From assembly GCA_905614365.1 (NCBI GenBank), contig CAJQSO010000002.1, forward strand, positions 1-64,000: a DNA stretch of 64,000 bases, written 5' to 3'. This DNA is from an uncultured Candidatus Thioglobus sp. Lineage in GTDB: Bacteria > Pseudomonadota > Gammaproteobacteria > PS1 > Pseudothioglobaceae. This document shows, in pieces, positions 30,900 through 41,395 of this stretch; within the stretch, counting starts at the first letter, position 1; the number at the start of each line of letters is the position of its first letter. A model generated the notes under the pieces. It was not told the origin of the DNA and ran no database searches. It saw only the letters and a list, made by a program, of their open reading frames with translations. Made by a program: the position numbers and the translations under genes.

Positions 30900-33412
30900 C
30901 CCCGCAGCCTATTTATCGCAAAGATTACGAGCCAAGCTCTCACCTTATAAGCACAACCGAGCTTGACTTTGACCTTGGTGATTCTGAAACAATTGTTTCA
31001 TCACGCATTTCTTTTTATAAAAATCCTGATATTAATAAAAAAATAGATAAGCTTTTTTTAAATGGCGAGTCTCTTGAATTAATGTCAATAAAAATCGCAG
31101 GATTAACTGTTAACTATGATTTAAAAGATGATGGTTTATTTATATTTAATCCACCTGATAATTTTATTTTAGAGGTGCAAGTCCGAATTCATCCTGAAAG
31201 CAAAACTGATCTCAATGGTTTGTATCAGTCCAGTGGAAATTTCTGTACTCAGTGTGAGGCTATGGGTTTTAGGCAAATAACATACTATCTTGACAGGCCA
31301 GATGTATTAAGCGTATTTACAACTAAGATAAGTGCTAATAGAGGTGATTATCCAGTACTTCTTAGTAATGGAAATCTGGTTAATGAAACTACTACTCAAG
31401 TTATTTGGCATGATCCAGCGCCAAAGCCTTGTTATCTATTTGCTTTAGTTGCGGGTAAATTAGATTTTCTTCAAGATAGCTTTGTAACTTCAACAGGAAG
31501 GGAGGTCGATTTAAGGTTATACGTTGAGCCTCATAATATGCATAAAACTTCCTTTGCAATGGAGTCCCTTAAAAAATCATTCAAATGGGAAGAAGAGAGG
31601 TTTAACCTTTCCTATGACTTGGATATCTACATGATTGTTGCAGTTGATGATTTTAATATGGGCGCTATGGAAAATAAGGGTCTTAATATTTTTAACTCAG
31701 ACTGTGTTCTTGCTAATCAAGAAACTTCAACAGATGCAAGTTTTATTAGAATTGAGTCTATTATTGGACATGAGTATTTTCATAATTGGACTGGAAATAG
31801 AGTAACTTGTAGAGACTGGTTTCAGCTAAGTCTAAAAGAAGGTCTGACTGTTTTTAGAGACCAAGAGTTTTCTTCTGATCTTCGCTCTAGGGCAATCCAA
31901 AGAATTACTGACGTTAATGAGCTTAAAACAAGGCAATTTGCTGAGGACTCAGGACCAATGGCCCATCCTGTTAGACCAGAATCATATATTGCAATGGATA
32001 ATTTTTATACTGCAACGGTGTATGAGAAAGGTGCAGAAGTTATTCGAATGATCCATACAATTTTAGGTGAAGAGGGTTTTCAAAAAGGAATGGCTCTATA
32101 TTTTGAGCGTCATGATGGCTCTGCAGTCACGATTGATGATTTTGTTGCAAGTATGGCTGATGCAAACCATTTAAATTTTGATAATTTTATGCCTTGGTAC
32201 AGTAAATCAGGAACCCCCGAAGTAAGTGTCGATGACGAATATGATTCAGAGCTAAATACTTATCGTGCTACTTTTACTCAAAAAAATCAAACGGTGCCTT
32301 TTCTTATTCCAAATAAGTTTGGGTTATTGGCAGATGATGGTAAAGAGATTGAGTCAGGAATGGTTTTGATTGATGAACTTGTAAAAACTATATCATTTGA
32401 AAACATAAAGAGTAAGCCAGTACCTTCTTGGTTTAGAGGTTTTTCAGCGCCAATTAAGTTTAATTCTAACCTTTCAGTCAGTCAAAAGATTTTTCTTTCA
32501 TCGAATGATAGTGACCCATTTAATCGCTGGGATAACATTCAAAGTTTATGGCTGGAGTATATTCTCAATCCCCATAATGTTGAGGAAAAAGAACTATTCA
32601 GCATGGTTAAAAATCTTTTCAATAAGGATTCAGATTTTGCTCTCCTATCTGAAATGATAAGTTTACCTTCAGAGCAAATTATTCATCAAAATGTTGGTCA
32701 AATTGACGTGCAAGAGGTAAGTCACAAGCGAAAAAATTCTAACCTCTCTGTTGCTAAAAACTTTAAAGTACTTTTTCTAGAAACATATCAAAAATTAAAC
32801 TATAAGAAAGCTTTTGATTTATCTTCTAAGTCAGTAGGTGAGAGAGCTTTAAAAAATAAATGTTTAAGTTATTTGTCTATGCTGGGTGAATATGATTTGG
32901 CATATGCACAATATAATAATTCAGATTGTATGACGGATCAATTTAGCGCTTTTCAGTGCTTATTAGACTCTTCAAATCCATACCGTGATGAGGTTATTTC
33001 TAGATTTTATAATCAGCATAAGTCAGATGCCCAGGTAATGGATAGGTGGTTTAGTGCTCAAAGCATTTCACCCATTACTTCTGTTGCAGATATTAGAGAG
33101 CTCATGAAGCATGAATTATTTTCAATGACTAATCCAAATAGACTTCGATCAGTTATTGGATCGTTTAGCCGAAATAGTATTCAGTTTCATTGTAAAGATG
33201 GCTACCAGCTTTTAACTGAAATAATTATTAAACTGGATGGTATGAATCCTCAAATTGCAGCAAGATTTGTAGGTATTTTTAATCACTGGAGACGTTTTAC
33301 GGGTAAATATTCTTTACTCCAAAAAGCTGAGCTTAACTCAATTATTAACCAAAAAGTTTTATCAGATGATGTTTATGAAATTGTACATATTTCACTAAAG
33401 GAGGGCAGTTAA
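30887..33412 (+). CDS. pepN: aminopeptidase N, inferred ATT start (ORF track starts at internal ATG 31082)
   Basis: GAMENKGLNIFN, HEYFHNWTGNR; the frame upstream of 31082 encodes (I)STLTPQPIYRKDYEPSSHLISTTELDFDLGDSETIV, matching the PepN N-terminus. Confidence 0.9.
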   Translation: MSTLTPQPIYRKDYEPSSHLISTTELDFDLGDSETIVSSRISFYKNPDINKKIDKLFLNGESLELMSIKIAGLTVNYDLKDDGLFIFNPPDNFILEVQVRIHPESKTDLNGLYQSSGNFCTQCEAMGFRQITYYLDRPDVLSVFTTKISANRGDYPVLLSNGNLVNETTTQVIWHDPAPKPCYLFALVAGKLDFLQDSFVTSTGREVDLRLYVEPHNMHKTSFAMESLKKSFKWEEERFNLSYDLDIYMIVAVDDFNMGAMENKGLNIFNSDCVLANQETSTDASFIRIESIIGHEYFHNWTGNRVTCRDWFQLSLKEGLTVFRDQEFSSDLRSRAIQRITDVNELKTRQFAEDSGPMAHPVRPESYIAMDNFYTATVYEKGAEVIRMIHTILGEEGFQKGMALYFERHDGSAVTIDDFVASMADANHLNFDNFMPWYSKSGTPEVSVDDEYDSELNTYRATFTQKNQTVPFLIPNKFGLLADDGKEIESGMVLIDELVKTISFENIKSKPVPSWFRGFSAPIKFNSNLSVSQKIFLSSNDSDPFNRWDNIQSLWLEYILNPHNVEEKELFSMVKNLFNKDSDFALLSEMISLPSEQIIHQNVGQIDVQEVSHKRKNSNLSVAKNFKVLFLETYQKLNYKKAFDLSSKSVGERALKNKCLSYLSMLGEYDLAYAQYNNSDCMTDQFSAFQCLLDSSNPYRDEVISRFYNQHKSDAQVMDRWFSAQSISPITSVADIRELMKHELFSMTNPNRLRSVIGSFSRNSIQFHCKDGYQLLTEIIIKLDGMNPQIAARFVGIFNHWRRFTGKYSLLQKAELNSIINQKVLSDDVYEIVHISLKEGS

Positions 33413-33885
33413 TGTCTTACTTAAAAGCAAAACACTTATCTGAACTTCTTGTTTCAAAGGGCCTGACAATTTCTGTTGCTGAGTCTTGTACTGGAGGCTC
33501 ATTATCAAGTTCTTTGACTTCAATATCAGGGGCATCTTCATATTTTAATTGCGGTTTTGTTACATATAGTAATCAATCAAAAATTGATATGCTTGGAGTT
33601 AATCCTGAGTCAATTGAAATGTTTGGAGCTGTAAGTGAAAAAGTTGCTCATGAAATGGTTATAGGAGCTGGTCAAAGATCACATAGTAACTTAGCTGTTT
33701 CAATAACTGGTATCGCTGGTCCTTCTGGAGGCACTGCATCAAAACCAGTCGGTATGGTTTGTATTGGCTTTTTCTTTGATGGTGACGTATCAACAACTAC
33801 TCAATTTTTTAAAGGCTCTAGATCAGACATTGTTTTGCAAAGTATTACTTATGCATTAGTTGAGTTATCTTCAAAGCTCTCATGA
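33412..33885 (+). CDS. pncC: nicotinamide-nucleotide amidohydrolase (CinA C-terminal family)
   Basis: SVAESCTGGSLSSSLTSISGASSYFNCGFVTYSN; GIAGPSGG. Confidence 0.92.
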   Translation: MSYLKAKHLSELLVSKGLTISVAESCTGGSLSSSLTSISGASSYFNCGFVTYSNQSKIDMLGVNPESIEMFGAVSEKVAHEMVIGAGQRSHSNLAVSITGIAGPSGGTASKPVGMVCIGFFFDGDVSTTTQFFKGSRSDIVLQSITYALVELSSKLS

Positions 33886-34862
33886 ACTCTTCAGCAGTCT
33901 CAATTGCTCCTATGATGGACTGGACTGATAGACATTGCAGATACTTTTATCGCTTACTCAGTAAAAATACTCAGCTCTATACAGAAATGATAACTGCAAA
34001 GGCAATTTTGAATGGTGATAAAAATCGGTTACTTGACTTTAATGCACAAGAGAACCCGCTAACGCTTCAACTTGGAGGAAGCGACCCTAAAGAAATGGCA
34101 AAGTGTTCTCTCATAGCACAGGAATGGGGCTATGATGAAGTGAATATAAATGTTGGATGCCCATCAGATAGGGTGCTTTCAGGCAGTTTTGGCGCTTGCC
34201 TAATGAAAGAGCCAGATTTAGTTGCTTCATGCGTTGAAAGTATGATTGATAAATGTGACATTCCTATAACAGTCAAAAGCCGAATTGGAATTGATGATAT
34301 GGAAAGTTATGATCAGCTTTCAGATTTTATAATGCGAATTCATAACAAGGGCTGCCAGCACTTCATAATTCATGCACGTAAAGCATGGCTCCAAGGCTTG
34401 AGTCCAAAAGAAAACCGAACTATACCGCCTTTAAACTATCCTTGGGTTTATCAGTTAAAAAAAGATTTTCCACATTTAAAAATAACAATAAATGGTGGTA
34501 TTGAAAATTGTAATGAAATTAAAAACCATCTTAATTATGTTGATGGCGTAATGCTTGGAAGGTCGGTCTATCATAATCCACTTTTATTAAGAGAGATAGA
34601 TGAGTCAATTTTTGGTAACAAAAAAAACCTTCTTGATCGAGAGCAAGTTTTAAAAAAATACATAGATTATATTAAGCGGCAAATTAAACTTGGAGTTCCA
34701 ATACGCTCAATGACTCGCCATATATTGGGACTTTATCATGGTGAAAGTAATGCAAAGTTGTTTAGAAGATTATTGAGCGGAAAAACCGTTGAATTAGAGC
34801 ATTTAGATGATTGGTTAAATTTTAAAAAAAATAGCTTAACTGAACTTAAAAGTGCTGAATAG
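33882..34862 (+). CDS. dusA: tRNA-dihydrouridine(20/20a) synthase
   Basis: SIAPMMDWTDRHCRYFYRLL, NVGCPSDRV, INGGI, RHILGLYHG. Confidence 0.95.
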   Translation: MNSSAVSIAPMMDWTDRHCRYFYRLLSKNTQLYTEMITAKAILNGDKNRLLDFNAQENPLTLQLGGSDPKEMAKCSLIAQEWGYDEVNINVGCPSDRVLSGSFGACLMKEPDLVASCVESMIDKCDIPITVKSRIGIDDMESYDQLSDFIMRIHNKGCQHFIIHARKAWLQGLSPKENRTIPPLNYPWVYQLKKDFPHLKITINGGIENCNEIKNHLNYVDGVMLGRSVYHNPLLLREIDESIFGNKKNLLDREQVLKKYIDYIKRQIKLGVPIRSMTRHILGLYHGESNAKLFRRLLSGKTVELEHLDDWLNFKKNSLTELKSAE

Positions 34863-34905
34863 TTTGGTAAAATTTTTGAAACAATCACTTTTTATTTAAT
34901 AGAAT

Positions 34906-36117
34906 ATGGCAGGTAATCATTACGAAGCAAGTATCGATATAGGAACAGAGAAGATTGCTTTGTTAGTTGCTGAAAAAGATAATAATGGTCACTTCAGAAT
35001 TATTGGACATAATGTAAGTCCTTCTGAAGGGGTAAGAAAAGGTTCCTTGTATTCTATTGATTCCCTTGTAAGAGTATTAACAAAATTAATTGATCAAACT
35101 CAAAAAAGCTTTAATTTAAAACTAGTACGAACTAGGGTAAATATTTCAGATACTCATCTATCTTGTTCAGATGGTAAAGGAAAAGTATCTATAAATGAAA
35201 TGGTTACATTAGAAGACTTAGATTCTGTTCTTGAGTCAGCAATGGCAATGTCCACTCCAACTAATAAAGAAAAATTACACATTATAAAAAAGAAATTTAT
35301 AATTAATGAAACTGTTGTGGTTGATAATCCGATGGAGATGGAAGCAGAAGTGTTGGAGTCTAAAGTACATATTGTGACTGTTTCAAGTTCAAGTATAAGA
35401 AATATTGAGCGCTGCCTCGAGCAGAGTATGCTTGAAGTTGATAAAATTGTTCTTAACTCTATTGCTAAATCAAATGCACTTCTCACACAAGAAGATAAAG
35501 ATAGCGGGGTTTGCCTTGTTGATATTGGTGCTGGTGTTACAAGCTATTCGGTATTTAATGAAGAAGGAATTATTCGAAGTGGCGTAATAGCATTTGGAGG
35601 TGATGAAGTTACCCAAGAGATTGCTTACGCATTTGATACTTCATTTGAAGAGGCAAAAAGACTTAAGGAAAATTATGGTGTTGCAAAATCATCAACTCTT
35701 AAAGAAGATAAATTTATTAATTTCACCCAAGATAAAGAAGACCATCAACTCTCTAGCTTAGAATTATCAGAAGTTATTGAAGGGGCATATCGTGAAATTT
35801 TTACATTATTAAAAGATGAATTAAAACATCATAATTTAGAAGGCATTATTAAATCTGGCTTTATTCTTTGTGGAGGAGCTTCAAATATTAATTCTATAGA
35901 AGAACTTGTTCGAGAGGTTTTCTCTAAAAGAGTTAAAATAGGACAAATTCAACGCTCAAGAATTTCTGGCTTGGAGACAATTCTTACTGACTATAAGTTT
36001 ACAGGTGCTATAGGCCTTCTATTGCATGAGGGAGACTTAAGTAAAGCTGAGTACGTTGAGTCTAATAATAATGGTGTTATTGGTAAATTAAAAAAAGTTA
36101 TCGTAGGAAATTTCTGA
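34906..36117 (+). CDS. ftsA: cell division protein FtsA
   Basis: ASIDIGTEKIALLVAE, CLVDIGAGVTSYSVF, CGGASNI; C-terminal amphipathic segment VIGKLKKVIVGNF. Confidence 0.93.
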   Translation: MAGNHYEASIDIGTEKIALLVAEKDNNGHFRIIGHNVSPSEGVRKGSLYSIDSLVRVLTKLIDQTQKSFNLKLVRTRVNISDTHLSCSDGKGKVSINEMVTLEDLDSVLESAMAMSTPTNKEKLHIIKKKFIINETVVVDNPMEMEAEVLESKVHIVTVSSSSIRNIERCLEQSMLEVDKIVLNSIAKSNALLTQEDKDSGVCLVDIGAGVTSYSVFNEEGIIRSGVIAFGGDEVTQEIAYAFDTSFEEAKRLKENYGVAKSSTLKEDKFINFTQDKEDHQLSSLELSEVIEGAYREIFTLLKDELKHHNLEGIIKSGFILCGGASNINSIEELVREVFSKRVKIGQIQRSRISGLETILTDYKFTGAIGLLLHEGDLSKAEYVESNNNGVIGKLKKVIVGNF

Positions 36118-36120
36118 TTT

Positions 36121-37032
36121 ATGGTTAAGCAAAGAACAATTAAAAAAACTGTCAAAGCTAGGGGTGTTGGTATTCATAGCGGAAAACTCGTTAATCTAAC
36201 TTTAATTCCAGCAGCTCCAGACCATGGAGTAGTTTTCAAGAGGTTAGATGTTGGAGGTAGGCAGGTTCATGCTCACAGCGCTTTCGTTAATGAAGTTGTG
36301 CTATCAACAGGTCTTGAGAGTCAAGGAGTTAAAGTTTCAACTATTGAGCATTTAATGTCAGCTTTATCAGCGCTTGGTGTAGATAATTTACTGGTTGAGT
36401 TGGATTCATTTGAAGTTCCAATTATGGATGGGTCATCAGCCCCATTTGTTTTCTTAGTTCAATCAGCAGGAATTGAGGAGCAAGAGGTACATAAGAGATT
36501 TATTGTAATTAAGGACACTATTAGAGTAGAGAATGGCCAATCATGGGCTCAGGTTTCACCACACCATGGCTTTAAAGTGTCACTAGAAATTGATTTTGAG
36601 CATAAAAAAATAAAAGAAAGTGGACAAAAGTTAACTATAGATTTTGCTGAGCAGTCTTATCTCAAAGAGATATCACGTGCAAGAACATTTGGATATGAAA
36701 GGGATGTAGAAATGCTTCAAAAGCAAAATCTTGCATTAGGAGCCAGCATAGATAATGCAATAGCACTCTCAGATGATGACATTCTAAATGAAGATGGTAT
36801 GAGATATCATAATGAGTTTGTTAAACACAAAATTTTAGATATAGTTGGGGACCTTTTTCTATTAGGTGGCAATTTTATTGGCCACTACGAAGGTTATAAG
36901 ACTGGCCATATGCTTAATGATCAACTTTTGTCTGCAATTTTATCTCAGCCCAATGCATTTAAAATTGAAACTTTTGAAGAGGGTAACTCTCCAATACACT
37001 ACTACTCGGAAGATTGGCAAAACGATTTATAG
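36121..37032 (+). CDS. lpxC: UDP-3-O-acyl-N-acetylglucosamine deacetylase
   Basis: [43 protein letters not shown]. Confidence 0.97.
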   Translation: MVKQRTIKKTVKARGVGIHSGKLVNLTLIPAAPDHGVVFKRLDVGGRQVHAHSAFVNEVVLSTGLESQGVKVSTIEHLMSALSALGVDNLLVELDSFEVPIMDGSSAPFVFLVQSAGIEEQEVHKRFIVIKDTIRVENGQSWAQVSPHHGFKVSLEIDFEHKKIKESGQKLTIDFAEQSYLKEISRARTFGYERDVEMLQKQNLALGASIDNAIALSDDDILNEDGMRYHNEFVKHKILDIVGDLFLLGGNFIGHYEGYKTGHMLNDQLLSAILSQPNAFKIETFEEGNSPIHYYSEDWQNDL

Positions 37033-37140
37033 ATTGTAACTACTATTGTCAATATTTTTTTTAATAATTATTCCCATTTTTCACCGCTTTAAAAGCAAAA
37101 ACTGCTAACAACGAAGTCTTTATGCTTTTAATTCTTTGGG

Positions 37141-37146
37141 TATAAT
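37141..37146 (+). promoter_or_regulatory. candidate -10 element for the ilvB operon
   Basis: TTGGGTATAATC upstream of ilvB. Confidence 0.4.
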
Positions 37147-37175
37147 CAAAAACTTTTAAATTGCAGTTATTAGTA

Positions 37176-38909
37176 ATGAAATTGAACGGTGCTGAAATAC
37201 TTATAGATTGTTTGCAGAAAGAAGAGGTAGAGCATGTTTTTGGCTATCCTGGTGGAGCTGTGCTTCATATATATGATGCTTTAGAGGCGCAAGATAAAAT
37301 TACCCATATATTGGTGAGGCACGAGCAAGGTGCTGCTCATGGTGCAGATGGCTATGCAAGAACTAATGGTAAGCCTGGTGTAGTTCTGGTAACTTCAGGT
37401 CCTGGAATTACTAATGCTGTGACAGGTATTGCTACTGCTCATATGGACTCTATACCAATGGTTATTATTTCTGGTCAAGTCCCTTCACCATTAATTGGGA
37501 TGGATGCTTTCCAAGAAGTTGATGCAACTGGAATTACACGCTCATGTGTTAAGCATAACTTTTTAATTAGAGATATTAGTGAAATTGCTATGACTGTTAA
37601 GAAGGCTTTTCATATTGCTACTACAGGTAGACCTGGCCCTGTTGTAATTGACATTCCTAAAGATATAACAATTGCCAAGATGGAAGTTGAAGAATATCCT
37701 GCGACTATTGAGATGCGATCTTATAAGCCAACTATTAAAGCAAGTGATCGTCAAATCAAAAAAGCAGCAGAAATGTTAGCAAACTCGAAAAGACCAATTC
37801 TTTATGCTGGTGGTGGCTGTATTATCGGTAATGCTTCTAATGAGCTTCGTGAATTTACACGTATGGTTGGATTCCCAATTACTCAAACTCTAATGGGCCT
37901 AGGTACATATCCAATGACTGACAAGCAATCCCTTGGAATGCTTGGAATGCATGGAACTTATGAGGCTAATATGGCAATGCATGGCTCTGACTGCGTGGTT
38001 GCTATTGGCTCTCGATTTGATGACAGAATTACAGGAAACTTAGAAAAATTTTGCCCTACTGCAAAATTTATTCATATTGATATTGATCCATCTCAAATTT
38101 CAAAGAATGTTGTTGCTGACATTCCAATTGTTGGTCAAACAAAGCAAGTTCTTCAGGCCCTAATAGATCAGATGAAAGATAAAAAACTTGAAGATATTTC
38201 TAATTGGTGGTCTCAAATTGAAGAATGGAGAAAGGTAGACTCTTTAGCCTATAAAAAATCTCCAGGAGTTATTAAGCCTCAGACAGTAATTGAAATGCTT
38301 TATGAGGTTACCAAAGGTAAGGCAATCGTTACTTCAGATGTTGGTCAGCATCAAATGTGGGCTGCACAATATTATTTATTTGATGAACCTAGGCAGTGGA
38401 TTAACTCAGGTGGCTTAGGAACCATGGGTTTTGGACTTCCAGCAGCTATGGGCGCTAAACTTGCAATGCCGGATAGAGATGTAGCCTGTGTTACAGGTGA
38501 CGGCAGTATTCAAATGATGCTTCAAGAGCTTTCAACAATGCTTCAATATTCGACGCCAGTAAAAGTAATTAACCTTAATAATGGTTACCTTGGAATGGTA
38601 AGGCAGTGGCAAGAGTTTTTTTATGAAAAACGTTATGCAATGTCTTATATGGATGCTTTGCCTGATTTTGTAAAACTTGCAGAAAGTTATGGTCATATTG
38701 GAATAAGAGTTGAAAAAGAAGAGGATTTAAAACCTGCACTTATTGAAGCATTTAATCAAAAAGATCGGACTGTTTTTCTTGATATTATTACAGATCCATC
38801 TGAAAATGTATTTCCAATGATTCCTGCTGGTGGTGGACATAGTGATATGTTGCTTGCAGGTAGAGACGAAATGGTTTCAAAAGATGAAACTGACTTTAAT
38901 GCGGTATAG
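37176..38909 (+). CDS. ilvB: acetolactate synthase large subunit
   Basis: GAEILIDCLQKEEVEHVFGYPGGAVLHIYDAL; GDGSIQMMLQEL; ATG at 37176 preferred over the track's TTG at 37161. Confidence 0.97.
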   Translation: MKLNGAEILIDCLQKEEVEHVFGYPGGAVLHIYDALEAQDKITHILVRHEQGAAHGADGYARTNGKPGVVLVTSGPGITNAVTGIATAHMDSIPMVIISGQVPSPLIGMDAFQEVDATGITRSCVKHNFLIRDISEIAMTVKKAFHIATTGRPGPVVIDIPKDITIAKMEVEEYPATIEMRSYKPTIKASDRQIKKAAEMLANSKRPILYAGGGCIIGNASNELREFTRMVGFPITQTLMGLGTYPMTDKQSLGMLGMHGTYEANMAMHGSDCVVAIGSRFDDRITGNLEKFCPTAKFIHIDIDPSQISKNVVADIPIVGQTKQVLQALIDQMKDKKLEDISNWWSQIEEWRKVDSLAYKKSPGVIKPQTVIEMLYEVTKGKAIVTSDVGQHQMWAAQYYLFDEPRQWINSGGLGTMGFGLPAAMGAKLAMPDRDVACVTGDGSIQMMLQELSTMLQYSTPVKVINLNNGYLGMVRQWQEFFYEKRYAMSYMDALPDFVKLAESYGHIGIRVEKEEDLKPALIEAFNQKDRTVFLDIITDPSENVFPMIPAGGGHSDMLLAGRDEMVSKDETDFNAV

Positions 38910-38912
38910 CTT

Positions 38913-39398
38913 ATGAGACATATTATTTCAGTAATACTAGAAAACGAGGCTGGAGCGCTTTCAAGAGTTGCTGGTCTTTTTACTCAGCGAGGCTTTAATA
39001 TTGAGTCACTTACTGTAGCCATAACGAATGATCCAAGCTTGTCAAGAATGACAATTGTATCTTCAGGTAGTGATCGTGTTTTGGAGCAAATTGTAAAGCA
39101 ACTTAATAAATTAATCGAAGTTGTAAAGGTTAGTGATTTGACTAGTCAAGATCATGTTGAGAGAGAGTTATTACTGGCTAAGATTTCATCAAACTCAAAA
39201 GAGGGCGTCAATATAAAAGAATTAGTAGAGATTTTTGGCTGCAAGGTTGTTGATGTTACGGATAAAGTCTACACCATAGAAGTTTCAGGAAAAACAAAGA
39301 AAATTAATGCATTTTTAGATGCTTTTGATCCTGCAAGCATTATTGAAGTTTCAAGGACAGGAGTCACTGGGATTTCCAGAGGAAAAAAATTAATTTAA
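38913..39398 (+). CDS. ilvH: acetolactate synthase small subunit
   Basis: ACT domain MRHIISVILENEAGALSRVAGLFTQRGFNIESLTV. Confidence 0.96.
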   Translation: MRHIISVILENEAGALSRVAGLFTQRGFNIESLTVAITNDPSLSRMTIVSSGSDRVLEQIVKQLNKLIEVVKVSDLTSQDHVERELLLAKISSNSKEGVNIKELVEIFGCKVVDVTDKVYTIEVSGKTKKINAFLDAFDPASIIEVSRTGVTGISRGKKLI

Positions 39399-39404
39399 AT
39401 TTAA

Positions 39405-40418
<1,014 letters not shown>

Positions 40419-40455
40419 TTAAATTTTGATATTGTCATCTTCACTTTAAGCAGTC

Positions 40456-41223
40456 ATGACAGAAAATAAACCAAGAAATAGAGGAATCTACTTATTGCCA
40501 AGTGTTTTAACGACATTTGGCATGTTTGCTGGTTTTTATTCTATTATTGCATCAATTAATGGTGATTTTACATCAGCAGCAATTGCAATAATGGTTGCAA
40601 TGTTGTGGGATACTTTAGATGGGCGAGTTGCAAGGTTAACAAATACTCAAAGTGCTTTTGGCGCTGAGTATGATTCTTTAGCTGACCTAGTTTCATTTGG
40701 TTTGGCTCCAGCTCTTTTGGTCTACTTGTGGGGCTTCTCTGGCTTAGGAAGGTTTGGTTGGTTTGCTGCATTTATTTATTTAGCTTGCGCTGCTTTACGT
40801 CTTGCTAGGTTTAATACGCAAGTAGGCTCTGCTGATAAAAGATACTTTCAGGGTTTGCCATCCCCTGCAGCTGCGGGCGTAATAGCTACAATGATATGGC
40901 TTAAAATTTGGGCGTATGCTTTTTTTGATTCGGATGTAATTTCAATAGGTTACATAGGCTACTATCTTGGTGCAGTCATAACCATTATCTGTGGACTTCT
41001 TATGGTAAGCAATGTTAGGTATTACAGTTTTAAAGAGCTGGATTCAAAGAAAGCCTCATTTCGTTTTCTTTTGGCTATTGTTCTTAGTTTAATTGTGCTG
41101 CTTTATAAACCTAATATTGTTTTATTTACTGGTTTTTTTCTTTACTTGCTTTCAGGTCCATTTATTACAATTATTGGTATTAATAAAAAGCGCATTGAGA
41201 AAAAAAAGAGTAAGGCAACTTAA
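40456..41223 (+). CDS. pssA: CDP-diacylglycerol--serine O-phosphatidyltransferase
   Basis: CDP-alcohol motif DTLDGRVARLTNTQSAFGAEYDSLADLVSFG. Confidence 0.95.
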   Translation: MTENKPRNRGIYLLPSVLTTFGMFAGFYSIIASINGDFTSAAIAIMVAMLWDTLDGRVARLTNTQSAFGAEYDSLADLVSFGLAPALLVYLWGFSGLGRFGWFAAFIYLACAALRLARFNTQVGSADKRYFQGLPSPAAAGVIATMIWLKIWAYAFFDSDVISIGYIGYYLGAVITIICGLLMVSNVRYYSFKELDSKKASFRFLLAIVLSLIVLLYKPNIVLFTGFFLYLLSGPFITIIGINKKRIEKKKSKAT

Positions 41224-41244
41224 GTTGCTTTATAATCTTATCTT

Positions 41245-41319
41245 ATGACAAGGGACTTTAATTTAATCACTTTACTTTCACTAAGCAAGCTCTTTGCTTT
41301 GTTACGATTATTGCCGTAA
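41245..41319 (+). promoter_or_regulatory. candidate leu leader peptide (MTRDFNLITLLSLSKLFALLRLLP)
   Basis: 24-aa ORF with 9 Leu codons upstream of leuA; hairpins overlap its 3' half; TATAAT at 41231-41236. Confidence 0.6.
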
Positions 41320-41328
41320 GGCAATAAT
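41307..41328 (+). promoter_or_regulatory. leader hairpin upstream of leuA
   Basis: ATTATTGCC-GTAA-GGCAATAAT, 9-bp perfect stem spanning the leader stop codon. Confidence 0.6.
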
Positions 41329-41335
41329 AATCATA

Positions 41336-41351
41336 ATAGACGAAAGTCTAT
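41336..41351 (+). promoter_or_regulatory. GNRA-capped hairpin upstream of leuA
   Basis: ATAGAC-GAAA-GTCTAT. Confidence 0.5.
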
Positions 41352-41395
41352 CACTAAAACTTAAGATAAAATTCGTAAAATAAAAGGAGCAAGTG

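Noticed and set aside
37122-37145. MLLILWV* mini-ORF rich in Leu/Ile/Val upstream of ilvB, possible attenuator peptide
   Set aside because: The ORF overlaps the likely -10 (TATAAT 37141-37146), so it would lie upstream of the transcription start; only 7 codons and no terminator-like hairpin
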